DNA of 64,000 bases from JANLVI01 sp031363915. GTDB lineage: Bacteria; Vulcanimicrobiota; Vulcanimicrobiia; Vulcanimicrobiales; Vulcanimicrobiaceae. The translations under genes and the position numbers were made by a program. Positions 51,920 through 61,171 of this stretch are shown piece by piece. Numbering within the stretch: the stretch's first letter is position 1; every line of letters begins with the position of its first letter. The stretch spans positions 61,281-125,280 of the forward strand of contig JANLVI010000019.1 of NCBI GenBank assembly GCA_031363915.1. Reading direction: 5' to 3'. The notes beneath the pieces are model-generated. The model was not told the origin of the DNA. It did no database searches and saw only the letters and a program-made list of their open reading frames with translations.

Positions 51920-52795
51920 TTGACCGCACAAGGCTTGCTCCAAGCCCTTCTCAACGGTTTCATTCTTGGCTTGATCTACGTTGCGATCGCGATCGGCTTG
52001 ACGATCATTTTCGGCATGCTGCGCTTAGTGAACTTTTCGCACGGCGCGTTCTATGCCATCGGTGCCTACGTCGGCCTCGTGGTAACGCAGAAACTCGGTT
52101 TCGGCGCGGGCCTGATCGCGGGTCCGATCGCCGTCGCCCTCGTCGCAATCGTATTCGATCGGTTGCTCTTGCGTTTCTTCTACGATAAGGAACCGACATC
52201 GCAAATTTTGCTCACGTTCGGACTTGCCGTCATCGCCGAAGAAACGCTGCGCCTGATCTTCGGCGGCACGACGCAGCAGTATCCGCTGCCGGATTGGCTG
52301 CAAGGCTCGATAGCGCTTGCCGGCTTGCAGTATCCCGCCTATCGCATTTACATGGCGATCGCCATCGTCGCGATCGTCATCTGCGTCTGGCTTTTCATCT
52401 CGCGCACGAATTACGGGCTGATCGTGCGCGCCGGGGTTCGCGATCGCACGATGGTGCAGCTGCTGGGCGGCAACGTTCGCGCCGCATCGACGATGATTTT
52501 CGCAATCGGCGCCGGACTTGCGGGCCTCGTCGGCGTTGCGGCATCGCCGATTTACAGCATCGACCCGCAGACGGGTTTTAAATTCCTGATCCCCTCATTC
52601 GTCGTCGTCGTCATCGGCGGACTCGGCAGTTTCTGGGGCGCGGTCGCGGGCGGCTTGATCGTCGGCGAACTGAGCGCCGTAACGACGCTGATCTATCCGG
52701 GTGCGGCCGACGTCATCATTTACGTCGCGATGGCGGCAGTGCTGCTGGTCCGTCCGCAAGGTCTCTTCGGTGAGAGTGAGGTCATCAAAGGATGA
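51920..52795 (+). CDS. livH: ABC permease, LivH type
   Basis: 291 residues from a TTG behind GGAG. Eight or so membrane helices; IIFGMLRLVNFSHGAFYAIGAY is the LivH signature, and GVGRS-type EAA loop lies in the middle (NYGLIVRAGVRDRTMVQLLG). Forms the inner-membrane channel with LivM. Overlaps livM by 4 bases. Confidence 0.95.
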   Translation: MTAQGLLQALLNGFILGLIYVAIAIGLTIIFGMLRLVNFSHGAFYAIGAYVGLVVTQKLGFGAGLIAGPIAVALVAIVFDRLLLRFFYDKEPTSQILLTFGLAVIAEETLRLIFGGTTQQYPLPDWLQGSIALAGLQYPAYRIYMAIAIVAIVICVWLFISRTNYGLIVRAGVRDRTMVQLLGGNVRAASTMIFAIGAGLAGLVGVAASPIYSIDPQTGFKFLIPSFVVVVIGGLGSFWGAVAGGLIVGELSAVTTLIYPGAADVIIYVAMAAVLLVRPQGLFGESEVIKG

Positions 52796-53838
52796 GAGCG
52801 ATGCGCCGCGGCGGCGACCTTGCGTTCTATCTCTGGACGGCCGTCGGTCTCATCCTCTTTCCGTTCATCTTTCGCTTACCGATCTTCAACGGTTATAGCG
52901 GTCTTGGCACGCAGATTCTCATCGTCGGGATCGGCGCGATCGGTTTCAACTTACTGCTCGGTTACGCCGGACAACTCTCGTACGGTCATGCCGCGTTCTT
53001 TGGCCTCGGCGCGTATGGCGCCGGACTCTCCGTGCTCAAGCTCTTTCCGCAAGCGCATAGCTTCGGACTCGCCGTGCTCTTCGGCGTGGGCGTTGCGGTC
53101 GTCGCGGCGTTCATCATCGGCTCGCTCGTCGTGCGGCTCTACGGGATTTACTTCGCGCTCGTGACCGTGGCGTTCGCACAAATGGTTTACTTTATCATCT
53201 TCCAGTGGCGCAGCCTCACCAACGGTGATGACGGCTTGCAGAGCATCGGAACGCCCCCCCTAAACTTCGGCTTCGCGCACGTCGATCTCACACAAACGCT
53301 GCCGGCGCTCGCGCTCGGGCCTTTCGGGGATCTCGGCGAGATCAAACTTTGGTACATCTTCGCAGCGGTCACCGCGTTTCTCGTCCTCGCGTTCGTGCGC
53401 ACGCTCGTGCGCTCGCAGTTCGGCGAAGTGCTGGACGCCATTCGCGAAAACGAAGAACGCTCGATCTTCGTCGGCTTCGACCCGCGCCGCTACAAGCTCG
53501 CCGCGTTCGTCATCTCGGGTGCGCTGTGCGGGCTCTCGGGCACACTGCGCGCACTCTACGACGGCTCGACGGCGATTGACATGCTCACGGTGGAACAAAG
53601 CGGCGCGTTCGTCATCTACACCGTCGTCGGCGGTGTCGGCACGCTCTTTGGGCCGCTCGTCGGCACCGGCGTCATCATGTGGCTCGAAAACATCGTGAGC
53701 GCGAAGACCGGCGCCTGGCGCCTCATCGAAGGGCTCATCTTCGTCGCGGTGATCGTGTTCCTACCCAACGGCATCATCGGCTCGTTTCTCAAAAAAGCGA
53801 AGTTTGATCTTTTCGCGACGTTCCGAGGCAAAAAATGA
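52792..53838 (+). CDS. livM: ABC permease, LivM type
   Basis: 348 residues, start ATG overlapping livH stop. NLLLGYAGQLSYGHAAFFGLGAYGAG is the LivM signature; the cytoplasmic coupling loop FGEVLDAIRENEERSIFVGFDPRRYKLAAF follows. Pairs with LivH. Overlaps livG by 4 bases. Confidence 0.95.
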   Translation: MRAMRRGGDLAFYLWTAVGLILFPFIFRLPIFNGYSGLGTQILIVGIGAIGFNLLLGYAGQLSYGHAAFFGLGAYGAGLSVLKLFPQAHSFGLAVLFGVGVAVVAAFIIGSLVVRLYGIYFALVTVAFAQMVYFIIFQWRSLTNGDDGLQSIGTPPLNFGFAHVDLTQTLPALALGPFGDLGEIKLWYIFAAVTAFLVLAFVRTLVRSQFGEVLDAIRENEERSIFVGFDPRRYKLAAFVISGALCGLSGTLRALYDGSTAIDMLTVEQSGAFVIYTVVGGVGTLFGPLVGTGVIMWLENIVSAKTGAWRLIEGLIFVAVIVFLPNGIIGSFLKKAKFDLFATFRGKK

Positions 53839-54605
53839 GCGAGATGATTCTGCAGACCAAGGGCTTGGGCAAACGCTTCGGTCACTTTGCGGCCAACGCC
53901 GAGATCGACTTTGCCGTCCACGCGGGTGAACTTCGCGCCGTCATCGGCCCCAACGGCGCGGGCAAGACCACGTTCTTCAATTTACTTTCGGGGATCACGC
54001 TGCCGAGCGACGGTACGATCACCTATAAAGGTGGCGACATCAGCACAGCTGGCGGACCCGCGCGCGTGCGACTGGGCATTGCCAAAGCGTTCCAAACCGC
54101 CAACATCTACTCCGATCAAACGGTCGGACAAAACGTTCGCCTCGCCGCGCTCGCGCGCGTCCAAGGCTCCTTCGCACTTCAGGTCTTCCGCCGCTCCGGA
54201 CGCCTCGGCAAAGTCGATGAGATCGCCGAACGCGCGCTCGACCGCGTCGAACTCGGCGAGCTGGTGCACACGCGCGCGGGCGATCTGTCGCACGGAGATA
54301 AGAAGCGGCTCGATATCGCCATAGCCCTAGCGACGGAGCCGCAGATTCTGCTGCTCGACGAACCGGTCGCCGGGATGTCGATCGACGAATCGCGCCGCAC
54401 CGAGCAGCTCATAAAAAAACTCGCCGCCGAGATGACCGTGCTCATCATCGAACACGACATGGAAATGATCATGGGAATCTCCGACTCGATCACCGTGTTG
54501 CATCAAGGCAGAGTGCTCGCAAACGGCACGCCCGCCGAGATTCGCGCCAGCAAAACCGTGCAAGATGCCTATCTTGGCGGCCACTCAGAATCGGAGATCG
54601 CATGA
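53835..54605 (+). CDS. livG: ABC ATPase, LivG type
   Basis: 256 residues. Walker A GPNGAGKTTFFN, signature LSHGDKKRLDIA and Walker B ILLLDEPVAGMS are intact. Length and the long helical insert match LivG. Overlaps livF by 4 bases. Confidence 0.95.
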   Translation: MSEMILQTKGLGKRFGHFAANAEIDFAVHAGELRAVIGPNGAGKTTFFNLLSGITLPSDGTITYKGGDISTAGGPARVRLGIAKAFQTANIYSDQTVGQNVRLAALARVQGSFALQVFRRSGRLGKVDEIAERALDRVELGELVHTRAGDLSHGDKKRLDIAIALATEPQILLLDEPVAGMSIDESRRTEQLIKKLAAEMTVLIIEHDMEMIMGISDSITVLHQGRVLANGTPAEIRASKTVQDAYLGGHSESEIA

Positions 54606-55321
54606 TCGCCGCACCCGCCGCCCGACGTCTGGTCGTCGAAAACCTCAACACCTACTACGGCGATAGCCACATCCTGCGCGACATCTCGCTTGAGATCGGC
54701 ATCGGTGAAACCGTCGCGCTTCTGGGCCGCAATGGCGTCGGCAAAACGACCGCGCTCAAGTCGATCGTCGGCTGGGTCCCGCCGCGCTCGGGCAGCGTGA
54801 AACTCGACGGCGTCGACGTCGCTGGCCACGACATGATGGAGGTCGCGCGTAAAGGCATCTCGCTCGTCCCCGAAGAGCGCCGCATCTTCACCAACCTCAC
54901 GGTGGCTGAGAACCTCAAACTCGCGCAGGTCACGGCGCGCAAACCCGGCTGGTCGCTCGATCGCGTGTACGAAAAATTCCCGCGCTTGCGCGAACGACTC
55001 ACGCATAAGGGCGATGAGATCTCGGGCGGCGAGAAACAGATGCTCGCGATCGCACGCGCGCTCGTTCAAGATACGAAGCTGCTCTTACTCGACGAACCCT
55101 CCGAGGGTCTCGCGCCGCTGATCGTGCGCGAAGTCGAGCAGATCATCCGCGAGATCAAGGCCGACGGCATGACGATCTTGCTCGTCGAGCAGAACCTCTA
55201 CTCGGCCCTCTCCGTCGCCGACCGCGCGTACGTGATCGATCAAGGTGCGATTCGGTGGACTGGAACGCCCGACGAGCTGCGCGGCAATCACGAGATTTTG
55301 AGCCGCTATTTACACGTCTAG
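54602..55321 (+). CDS. livF: ABC ATPase, LivF type
   Basis: 239 residues. Walker A GRNGVGKTT, ISGGEKQMLAIARALVQDTKLLLLDEPSEGLAP and a C-terminal IRWTGTPDELRGN block fit LivF. Completes the five-gene importer: one binding protein, two permeases, two ATPases. Followed by an intrinsic terminator. Confidence 0.95.
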   Translation: MIAAPAARRLVVENLNTYYGDSHILRDISLEIGIGETVALLGRNGVGKTTALKSIVGWVPPRSGSVKLDGVDVAGHDMMEVARKGISLVPEERRIFTNLTVAENLKLAQVTARKPGWSLDRVYEKFPRLRERLTHKGDEISGGEKQMLAIARALVQDTKLLLLDEPSEGLAPLIVREVEQIIREIKADGMTILLVEQNLYSALSVADRAYVIDQGAIRWTGTPDELRGNHEILSRYLHV

Positions 55322-55325
55322 ATAG

Positions 55326-55358
55326 AAAAAAGAGCACCCGCACGGGGCGCCCTTTTTT
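55326..55358. terminator. Terminator between livF and the Cu/Zn SOD gene
   Basis: AAAAAAG...GCACCCGCACGGGGCGC...CTTTTTT: an A-run, GC-rich stem and T-run. Works on both strands and separates the two convergent genes. Confidence 0.7.
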
Positions 55359-55372
55359 ATCTCGTGCGCGGC

Positions 55373-55930
55373 TTACGCGCGCAGCGGGTCGATCTCGCCG
55401 CAGGCGATGCGTCCGCCACTGCCGCCGTTGGGTGTCGGCATGTCGCTGTAGTTGTCTTCGTTCATGTGAATCAGAATGGCGCGTCCGACGATCGTGTTCG
55501 GCCCGGTCACGTCGAGGGCTTTTGCGTACGTCGTGAGTCCGCCGTTCCCATCGGGATAAACCATGATGTTCGGTAAGTCGCCGCTGTGACCGCCGCCATC
55601 GGGACCCTTGTGCATCTTGGTCATGTTCGGATCGAAGTGCGGGCCGGCCGCGCCGAAAGGCGTCGCGACGCCTTGCATGTCGCGCAGCGGGTTGCACGAA
55701 CCGACTTCGTGCACGTGCAGGCCATGCACGCCCGGTGCCATGTCGTGCAGCGTAATGTGAATCTGCGTGCCGCCTTGGCGAACGCCGATGAAACGCGCGT
55801 TACCCACTTCTTTACCGGCCGCATCTTTGATCACGGCCTCGAACGTAGGGCGCCGTTCGACCGGCTGCGCGGACGCCGCGCTCATTCCTAAGACGAACAC
55901 CGCGCTCGCGGCAACGAAAAGTCTACGCAC
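55373..55930 (-). CDS. sodC: Cu/Zn superoxide dismutase, periplasmic
   Basis: 185 residues with a signal peptide (1-21). Copper ligands HVH (72, 74) and HFDP (98), zinc ligands including His107, His115 and Asp118, and the second copper His in ILIHMNEDNY are present, with Cys79 and the C-terminal GGRIACGEI Cys for the disulphide. Protects the periplasm from superoxide. A second SOD of the Fe/Mn type is encoded at 37 kb for the cytosol. Confidence 0.93.
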   Translation of the reverse strand: MRRLFVAASAVFVLGMSAASAQPVERRPTFEAVIKDAAGKEVGNARFIGVRQGGTQIHITLHDMAPGVHGLHVHEVGSCNPLRDMQGVATPFGAAGPHFDPNMTKMHKGPDGGGHSGDLPNIMVYPDGNGGLTTYAKALDVTGPNTIVGRAILIHMNEDNYSDMPTPNGGSGGRIACGEIDPLRA

Positions 55931-55994
55931 AAAAACACTCCTTCAACAAAGGTCGCTTAGGAGACGCCTTCGCGTGGGCCCCAAGCCTTCCTGG

Positions 55995-57890
55995 CTATTC
56001 TTCGAGTGTGGTGATATCGCCGATCGCTTGGCCCGTTTCTTGTGCCTTGAGCAGGCGCCGCATGATCTTGCCGCTTCGCGTTTTGGGCAGCTTCGTAACG
56101 AATTCGAGTTCCGCCGGAGCGCCGATCGGACCGAGGTGATAGCGCACGTGTTCGATGAGCGCGACGCGCAGCTCATCGCTTGCTGTAAAGCCGGAACGTA
56201 AGACCACGAACGCCTTGATGACTTCGCTTTTGATCGGGTCAGGCTTGCCGATCACGCCCGCCTCACCGCACGCGTGGTGCGAGACAAGAGCGCTCTCGAC
56301 GTCGGCCGTTGCGATGCGATGACCGGCCACATTGAGCACGTCATCCGCGCGGCCGAGTACCGAGAAATACCCTTGCGCGTCCATCGTCGCGACGTCGCCC
56401 GCAAAATAGGCACCCGGAACCGTATTGAAATACATCGCGTAGCGCGAATCATCTCCGTAAATTCCGGCAAACATATGCGGCAGCGATTGCCGGATGATCA
56501 GGAACCCGCCGCTTCCCGGCGGGACGTCGTTGCCGGCCTGATCGACGATCGCAAACGCGACGGGCCCCAGAGCCTTCCCGCTGCGGTCCGGGCGGACGGC
56601 CGATGTGGGGAAGTATCCGAGCGCGGGCGCGGCGATCTCGGTCTGCCACCATTGATTGCAGACGGCGACGTTCTGTTTGCCGATCGTGTCCCACAAGAAA
56701 TGCCACGCCTCGGGATTGAGGGGTTCTCCGGCGCAAAAGATCGCTTGAAGACTCGTTAGGTCGTGTTGCGCAGGCAGCTCGGCACCAAAGCGCATGAGCA
56801 TCCGCGCGAGCGTCGGGGCGGTATAAAACTTCGTGATCTTGTGGGCTTCGATGAATCGATACGTCGATGCGGGCGTCGGATAATCGGGTGCGCCCTCGCG
56901 CAGGTAGCAGTGAAGACGATTCGCGAGCGGGCCGTAGACGATCAGCGAGTGCCCGACGATCCAGCCGATATCGCTCGTGCACCAATAACGATCCGCCGGC
57001 TCCAGTCCCGTCGAATCGGCGAGTAAAGCCGCGGTGCCGACGAGATAGCCTCCGTGCGTCATCACGACGCCTTTGGGTTTTCCGGTCGTACCGCTGGTGT
57101 AGAGTATGAAGAGGGGATGTTCGGCATCGACGATCGTTGCATCGCGCTGCGTCGATTGACCGTCGCAATAGACTTCGAAATTGACTTCGCGCGCGCCGAG
57201 CGTCGGCTGCCTCGCCTCCCGTCGCCACACGACGACGCGGCGCACGACATCGAGATCGCGCACGGCATCATCGACGATGACTTTCAGATCGACGGCTTTT
57301 CCGCGCCGGTAGGTGACGTCCGCGACGATCACGACTTGCGCTTGCGCATCGGCGATTCGGTCGCGCAGCGCCGTCGCCCCGAGGCCCGCATAGATGACGC
57401 TATGGACGGCACCGATGCGCGCACACGCGAGCATCGCAACGATGCCCTCAATCGCAAGCGGCATATAGATGCAGACGCGATCGCCCGCTCTGACACCGTC
57501 ACCGTCGAGTGCGTTTGCAAGCTGATTCACGCGTGCCAGCAACCCCTCGTACGTGATCTGCTCGCTGGTTCCGTTCTCGCAGTAGTAGTCGTACGCGATC
57601 GCATCGGGATGCGACTTCGCGTGACGATCGAGGCACGACACCGTGGCGTTCAGGCGGCCGTCGGAAAACCAGTGCGGAGCGTCGATCGAACCGGTAAAAA
57701 CCGTCGCCGGCTTGCGTTCCCAAACGATCTGTGCCGCGCGTTCGCGCCAGTAGCCATCAACATCGTCGAACGCGCGCGCATTATATTCAGCTTGCGTTTG
57801 CGTCCCGAACCACGATTGAGCGCTCGCGGGTGCCGCAAACTCCTCGCCCGTTGCGAGTAGACCTTCGATGAGATCGGGTCGATCGTTCAC
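55995..57890 (-). CDS. acsA: Acetyl-CoA synthetase
   Basis: 631 residues. The AMP-binding core ILYTSGTTGKPKG, the ACS block YWCTSDIGWIVGHS, the CNQWWQTEIAAPALG region and the C-terminal acetylation site PKTRSGKIMRRLL are intact. Forms acetyl-CoA from acetate via acetyl-AMP. Slightly shorter than E. coli Acs (652). Start ATG 57890 lies 9 bases downstream of the next gene upstream, suggesting co-transcription with the membrane-anchored protein. Confidence 0.95.
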   Translation of the reverse strand: MNDRPDLIEGLLATGEEFAAPASAQSWFGTQTQAEYNARAFDDVDGYWRERAAQIVWERKPATVFTGSIDAPHWFSDGRLNATVSCLDRHAKSHPDAIAYDYYCENGTSEQITYEGLLARVNQLANALDGDGVRAGDRVCIYMPLAIEGIVAMLACARIGAVHSVIYAGLGATALRDRIADAQAQVVIVADVTYRRGKAVDLKVIVDDAVRDLDVVRRVVVWRREARQPTLGAREVNFEVYCDGQSTQRDATIVDAEHPLFILYTSGTTGKPKGVVMTHGGYLVGTAALLADSTGLEPADRYWCTSDIGWIVGHSLIVYGPLANRLHCYLREGAPDYPTPASTYRFIEAHKITKFYTAPTLARMLMRFGAELPAQHDLTSLQAIFCAGEPLNPEAWHFLWDTIGKQNVAVCNQWWQTEIAAPALGYFPTSAVRPDRSGKALGPVAFAIVDQAGNDVPPGSGGFLIIRQSLPHMFAGIYGDDSRYAMYFNTVPGAYFAGDVATMDAQGYFSVLGRADDVLNVAGHRIATADVESALVSHHACGEAGVIGKPDPIKSEVIKAFVVLRSGFTASDELRVALIEHVRYHLGPIGAPAELEFVTKLPKTRSGKIMRRLLKAQETGQAIGDITTLEE

Positions 57891-57899
57891 GGTATGTCC

Positions 57900-58724
57900 T
57901 TACGGTTTGATGAAGTCGTGCTGGTCGATGACAAAACCCTTGGCGTTTTGGATGACGTGAAACGTCACAAAGTACGTGCCTTTCGCTGCGGCGATATCGA
58001 GTTCGACAGTCGCGCTGCCGTCCTCGCTCGGTGTCGTGCGCACGCTCGTAATGCGCGCTTTGCTGTCGACGAACGACTCCTCGGACAGCGAAAGTCCCTT
58101 ATCTCCCGGCAATCCGCCGAGCGCCGCATACGCCCCTACTTCATCGCCGCGTTTGAGCGCGTCGATGTAGCGACGCACGACGGCGACGGCCGGCGTCGCG
58201 GGAAGGGTCCCGGCGGTTTGCGCGCTCGTGGTCACGCCGGCGGTCTTCGTATCGGGCGGAAGCGTTGCGGGCGGGGCGGGCGAGCGCTTCCGCAGCGGCG
58301 TCGCGAAGGTCGCCGGCGCCGTGGTCGGCGCGCTCACCGGTGTCGGCCGCTCCGATGGACGTGCGCTCGGCGCGACGCTCACATTCGTACTTGGCGTCGC
58401 GCTCGACGTCGATGAACTCGTCGGTTCGGGCGATGTCGAGGGCAAGTCGCTTGGCGTCGGTAGCGGCGAGGGCGTGATCCGCGGAACGATCGTCGCGACG
58501 ATAACGGGCTTCTTCCGATGCGGCGCGGGCGTCGCTTGTGTTGCGCGCGGTGAAGGCACGGCCGCAAGGTTTGGGCCGTCGTCCGGGTGAGTGAAGACTT
58601 TGGAGATCCCCGCACCGATGGCAAGGCCGCCGATTACGATGGCGATTGCGACCGGAGCGAGCGGCCACCATGATGAGTTCTTTTTTGCCGAACGCGGGCG
58701 GCGCAGAGGTGTACGACGCGACAT
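57900..58724 (-). CDS. Membrane-anchored protein with Ser/Thr/Pro linker and NTF2-like end
   Basis: 274 residues from the ATG at 58724. A basic N-terminus (RRPRSAKK) precedes one membrane helix (about 24-45), then ~115 residues rich in Ser, Thr, Pro and Ala, then a compact C-terminal domain (AVAVVRRYIDALKRGDEVGAYAALGG ... TYFVTFHVIQNAKGFVIDQHDFI) like the NTF2/DUF4878 group. Topology: short cytoplasmic tail and large extracytoplasmic part. Ligand unknown. Precedes acsA. Confidence 0.65.
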   Translation of the reverse strand: MSRRTPLRRPRSAKKNSSWWPLAPVAIAIVIGGLAIGAGISKVFTHPDDGPNLAAVPSPRATQATPAPHRKKPVIVATIVPRITPSPLPTPSDLPSTSPEPTSSSTSSATPSTNVSVAPSARPSERPTPVSAPTTAPATFATPLRKRSPAPPATLPPDTKTAGVTTSAQTAGTLPATPAVAVVRRYIDALKRGDEVGAYAALGGLPGDKGLSLSEESFVDSKARITSVRTTPSEDGSATVELDIAAAKGTYFVTFHVIQNAKGFVIDQHDFIKP

Positions 58725-58787
58725 CCCTTCGGCGGTTCCAGCGGCGCGTGCATGAAGCCTCGCAGAGCGGCGCGAATCGGGTGAGGA

Positions 58788-59096
58788 ATGATTCGGGTTA
58801 GCGTGCCGATCGACGTCCGTGTGGTCGTCGAGACCGACTCGCCTGCGTTCGCGCTGGCGACGCCGCTGCGCGTCGACGACCTGGTGGCGCTCGCCGTCAA
58901 CGAAGCACTCGGCCCGCGCGCCCCGCAAGACAAGCGCGCACGAGCGTTGCGCGCAACGCTCGGCGGTTTACGCGAAGGCAAGTTTGTCGTCGACGTGGAC
59001 GGGCGCATGTACCAGCGTGCCGAGGATGTGGTCGTCTGCGCAGGGTCGGTGACCCTGCGTTTTTTCATCGAGCGAGAACTTCGCGCTCCGCGCTAG
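58788..59096 (+). CDS. Small uncharacterised protein
   Basis: 102 residues. Alternating beta strands and a helix (VPIDVRVVVETDSPAFALATPLRVDDLVALAVNEAL ... GKFVVDVDGRMYQRAEDVVVCAGSVTLRFFIE); no signal peptide, no family recognised. Divergent from the linker-type membrane protein with 63 bases between, and 7 bases before the next plus-strand gene, so the two are probably co-transcribed. Confidence 0.58.
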   Translation: MIRVSVPIDVRVVVETDSPAFALATPLRVDDLVALAVNEALGPRAPQDKRARALRATLGGLREGKFVVDVDGRMYQRAEDVVVCAGSVTLRFFIERELRAPR

Positions 59097-59103
59097 ACGA
59101 CAT

Positions 59104-59844
59104 ATGGACGATCAACGCCCCAAGCGCGCGCCACTTGGCTTCGGTAAACTTCTCGATAGCGCGCTTAGCGGCTATCGCGCTCGCGCGCCGTTCTATCTGC
59201 TCGCGGCCCTCGCTGCCTTCGCATTCGAGCTCCTCGCGATGCCGTTCTCCGGATACGAAGCAACCGACAGCAAAGCGCTCATCGGCCTGCTCGTCAACTC
59301 ACTTGCCGATTCGATGCTGGTCGCCTTGGTATGTATCGGCGTCGCGCGCGATGCCGGCGCGGAAGAAACCAGCGTTCCGAGCATCCTCTCAACGGCGCTC
59401 GAGCGCTTGTGGGCAGTCTTCGTGGTAATGCTCGTCGTGCAGGTGATCGAAGTCTATCTGCTCCCCGCCGTTACGACGCTCGAAGGCAGCTTCTACGGGA
59501 TCCTGATCGCACCGGCCGCGCTCTTTTTCGGTGCGTTGCAGAGCGCAGTCGTCATTGCGGCTATCGATCCCGACCCAAAATCCGGACTCATCGTCGCCAA
59601 GAGCCTCGGCCGCAGTTTCTTCCTCTCGCTCTCCGGCGGCAACATCGGACGCACGGTCCTTCTCGGACTCGTCGTCCTCGCGCCGATCTTACTCGAATCC
59701 GTCCTCGGCGACGTCATGCACGCGCGCCACGTCGCAAACGCGAATTTTTGGGCGAGCATTCCGATCGATGCGATCGTTACCGGACCGATCGCCGCGCTCG
59801 TAACGGTCTTTTACCTCGACGTCCTCGAACGCGCAACGCCTTAG
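59104..59844 (+). CDS. Polytopic membrane protein, unknown
   Basis: 246 residues, six hydrophobic segments, starting with a cytoplasmic LGFGKLLDSALSGYRARAPFY lead, the form of DUF6159/glycerophosphoryl-domain-like membrane proteins. No catalytic motif seen. Converges with the GH125 gene by 4 bases. Function unknown. Confidence 0.65.
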   Translation: MDDQRPKRAPLGFGKLLDSALSGYRARAPFYLLAALAAFAFELLAMPFSGYEATDSKALIGLLVNSLADSMLVALVCIGVARDAGAEETSVPSILSTALERLWAVFVVMLVVQVIEVYLLPAVTTLEGSFYGILIAPAALFFGALQSAVVIAAIDPDPKSGLIVAKSLGRSFFLSLSGGNIGRTVLLGLVVLAPILLESVLGDVMHARHVANANFWASIPIDAIVTGPIAALVTVFYLDVLERATP

Positions 59845-61106
59845 CGCGCGGCACGTTCGTCGCCCTTGCGGGAGAGTACCAATTCGGCGTAGAGCGCGTT
59901 GGGCCACGCAAAATCCGCGCGCGTAAACTGCTCGGGCCAGTTCGCATCGTACGATTCGTGCAGCCGGTGGTCCCCGACGTCGGATGCGGCAATGTAGCCT
60001 AAGACTTTCTCGATTTCGATCGGATCGTCACTCGTGAGCGCCTGCACCACCAGCGCCAGCGGCCAGATGTAATTCTTGGGCGTGTGCGGGCTGCCGACGC
60101 CTTCGCCGTACGTGCCATGATAGAAATACGGATTGCGGTCGGACAGCACGAACGCGCGCGTCGCCTTGTACACCGGATCGCGCATCGCGAGATAGCCGAA
60201 ATACGGAATCGAGAGCAACGAGGGAATATTCGCATCGTCCATGACATTTGCATGACCGTAGCCGTCGACTTCGTAGGCGTAGATCGTGCCGATATCCAGA
60301 TGGACTTTGGCATTTTGTTCGATGCCGCGCTGGACGTCTTGCGCGAGCCCCCATGCATTTGCGGCGGTCTTCTGATCGCCGTATACGCCACGTTCGATTT
60401 CGGTCAGATAGCGCAAGACGACGACCGCGAACATGTTAACCGGAATGTTATAGTGGTAGCGCACCGGATCGTCCGATGGCCGAAATCCCGTCCACACCAT
60501 CCCGGTAAATTTCACCGGCGTGCCGCGTCCATTGCTCGCGAGCTGGTTGTTGCGATAGTGCGACCGCTGGTCGTGATGCTGCTCGGTCCGCAGAATCTCG
60601 ACGACCCGGACGAACGCCCGCTGGACTTCGGGCGTGAAGATCGTGCGGTCGCCGGTTTCGTGGAAGTATAAGTAAGCAAACCAAATCGGGTAGAGCAGCG
60701 AGTCGACTTCGAATTTCTGCTCGACGACACGATAATTCGCCGAAAACGCATTCGCGTAGGGATCGATGAGGATGTACTTAGCTTGCCGGGCAACGACGCC
60801 GCGCAACGTTCGCGCGACTTCGGCGTCGTGCTGGGAGAGCCCGATGTACGGCCGCACCACGGCGCTTGCATCGCGCAGCCATTCGGCTTCGATATCGCCC
60901 GTCGACACGTAGGTCGTCCCGTCGCGCGCTTGGGTCGCGTGCTTGCCGATCGCCTCATCGAATGCGGTGAGGTAAATGCGGTCGAGGGTCGCCGTCACGG
61001 CCGGAGCGAGCGCGGCATCGGAACGGACGGAGGCGGCCCCCAAAAAACAAATGAGCGCAAAGGTGAGTGCGAGCACGCGAATTGGGAATACCACTGCCAT
61101 ATTCAT
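59841..61106 (-). CDS. Secreted GH125 exo-alpha-mannosidase-like protein
   Basis: 421 residues with a signal peptide (8-31). GH125 signature blocks: TYVSTGDIEAEWLRDASAVVRPY, KFTGMVWTGFRPSDDP, HANVMDDANIPSLLSIPYFGY and ADFAWPNALYAELVL. GH125 enzymes remove alpha-1,6-mannose residues. Typical length. The putative acid/base pair cannot be fixed by eye but the core is well kept. The adjacent divergent gene encodes a secreted protein of unknown family, possibly a partner. Confidence 0.88.
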   Translation of the reverse strand: MNMAVVFPIRVLALTFALICFLGAASVRSDAALAPAVTATLDRIYLTAFDEAIGKHATQARDGTTYVSTGDIEAEWLRDASAVVRPYIGLSQHDAEVARTLRGVVARQAKYILIDPYANAFSANYRVVEQKFEVDSLLYPIWFAYLYFHETGDRTIFTPEVQRAFVRVVEILRTEQHHDQRSHYRNNQLASNGRGTPVKFTGMVWTGFRPSDDPVRYHYNIPVNMFAVVVLRYLTEIERGVYGDQKTAANAWGLAQDVQRGIEQNAKVHLDIGTIYAYEVDGYGHANVMDDANIPSLLSIPYFGYLAMRDPVYKATRAFVLSDRNPYFYHGTYGEGVGSPHTPKNYIWPLALVVQALTSDDPIEIEKVLGYIAASDVGDHRLHESYDANWPEQFTRADFAWPNALYAELVLSRKGDERAAR

Positions 61107-61171
61107 CGGCTCGAATTCGTAGTACGATGAGGACAGAATCGCACTCGCGCACCTGGCGCACGGAGATCACG

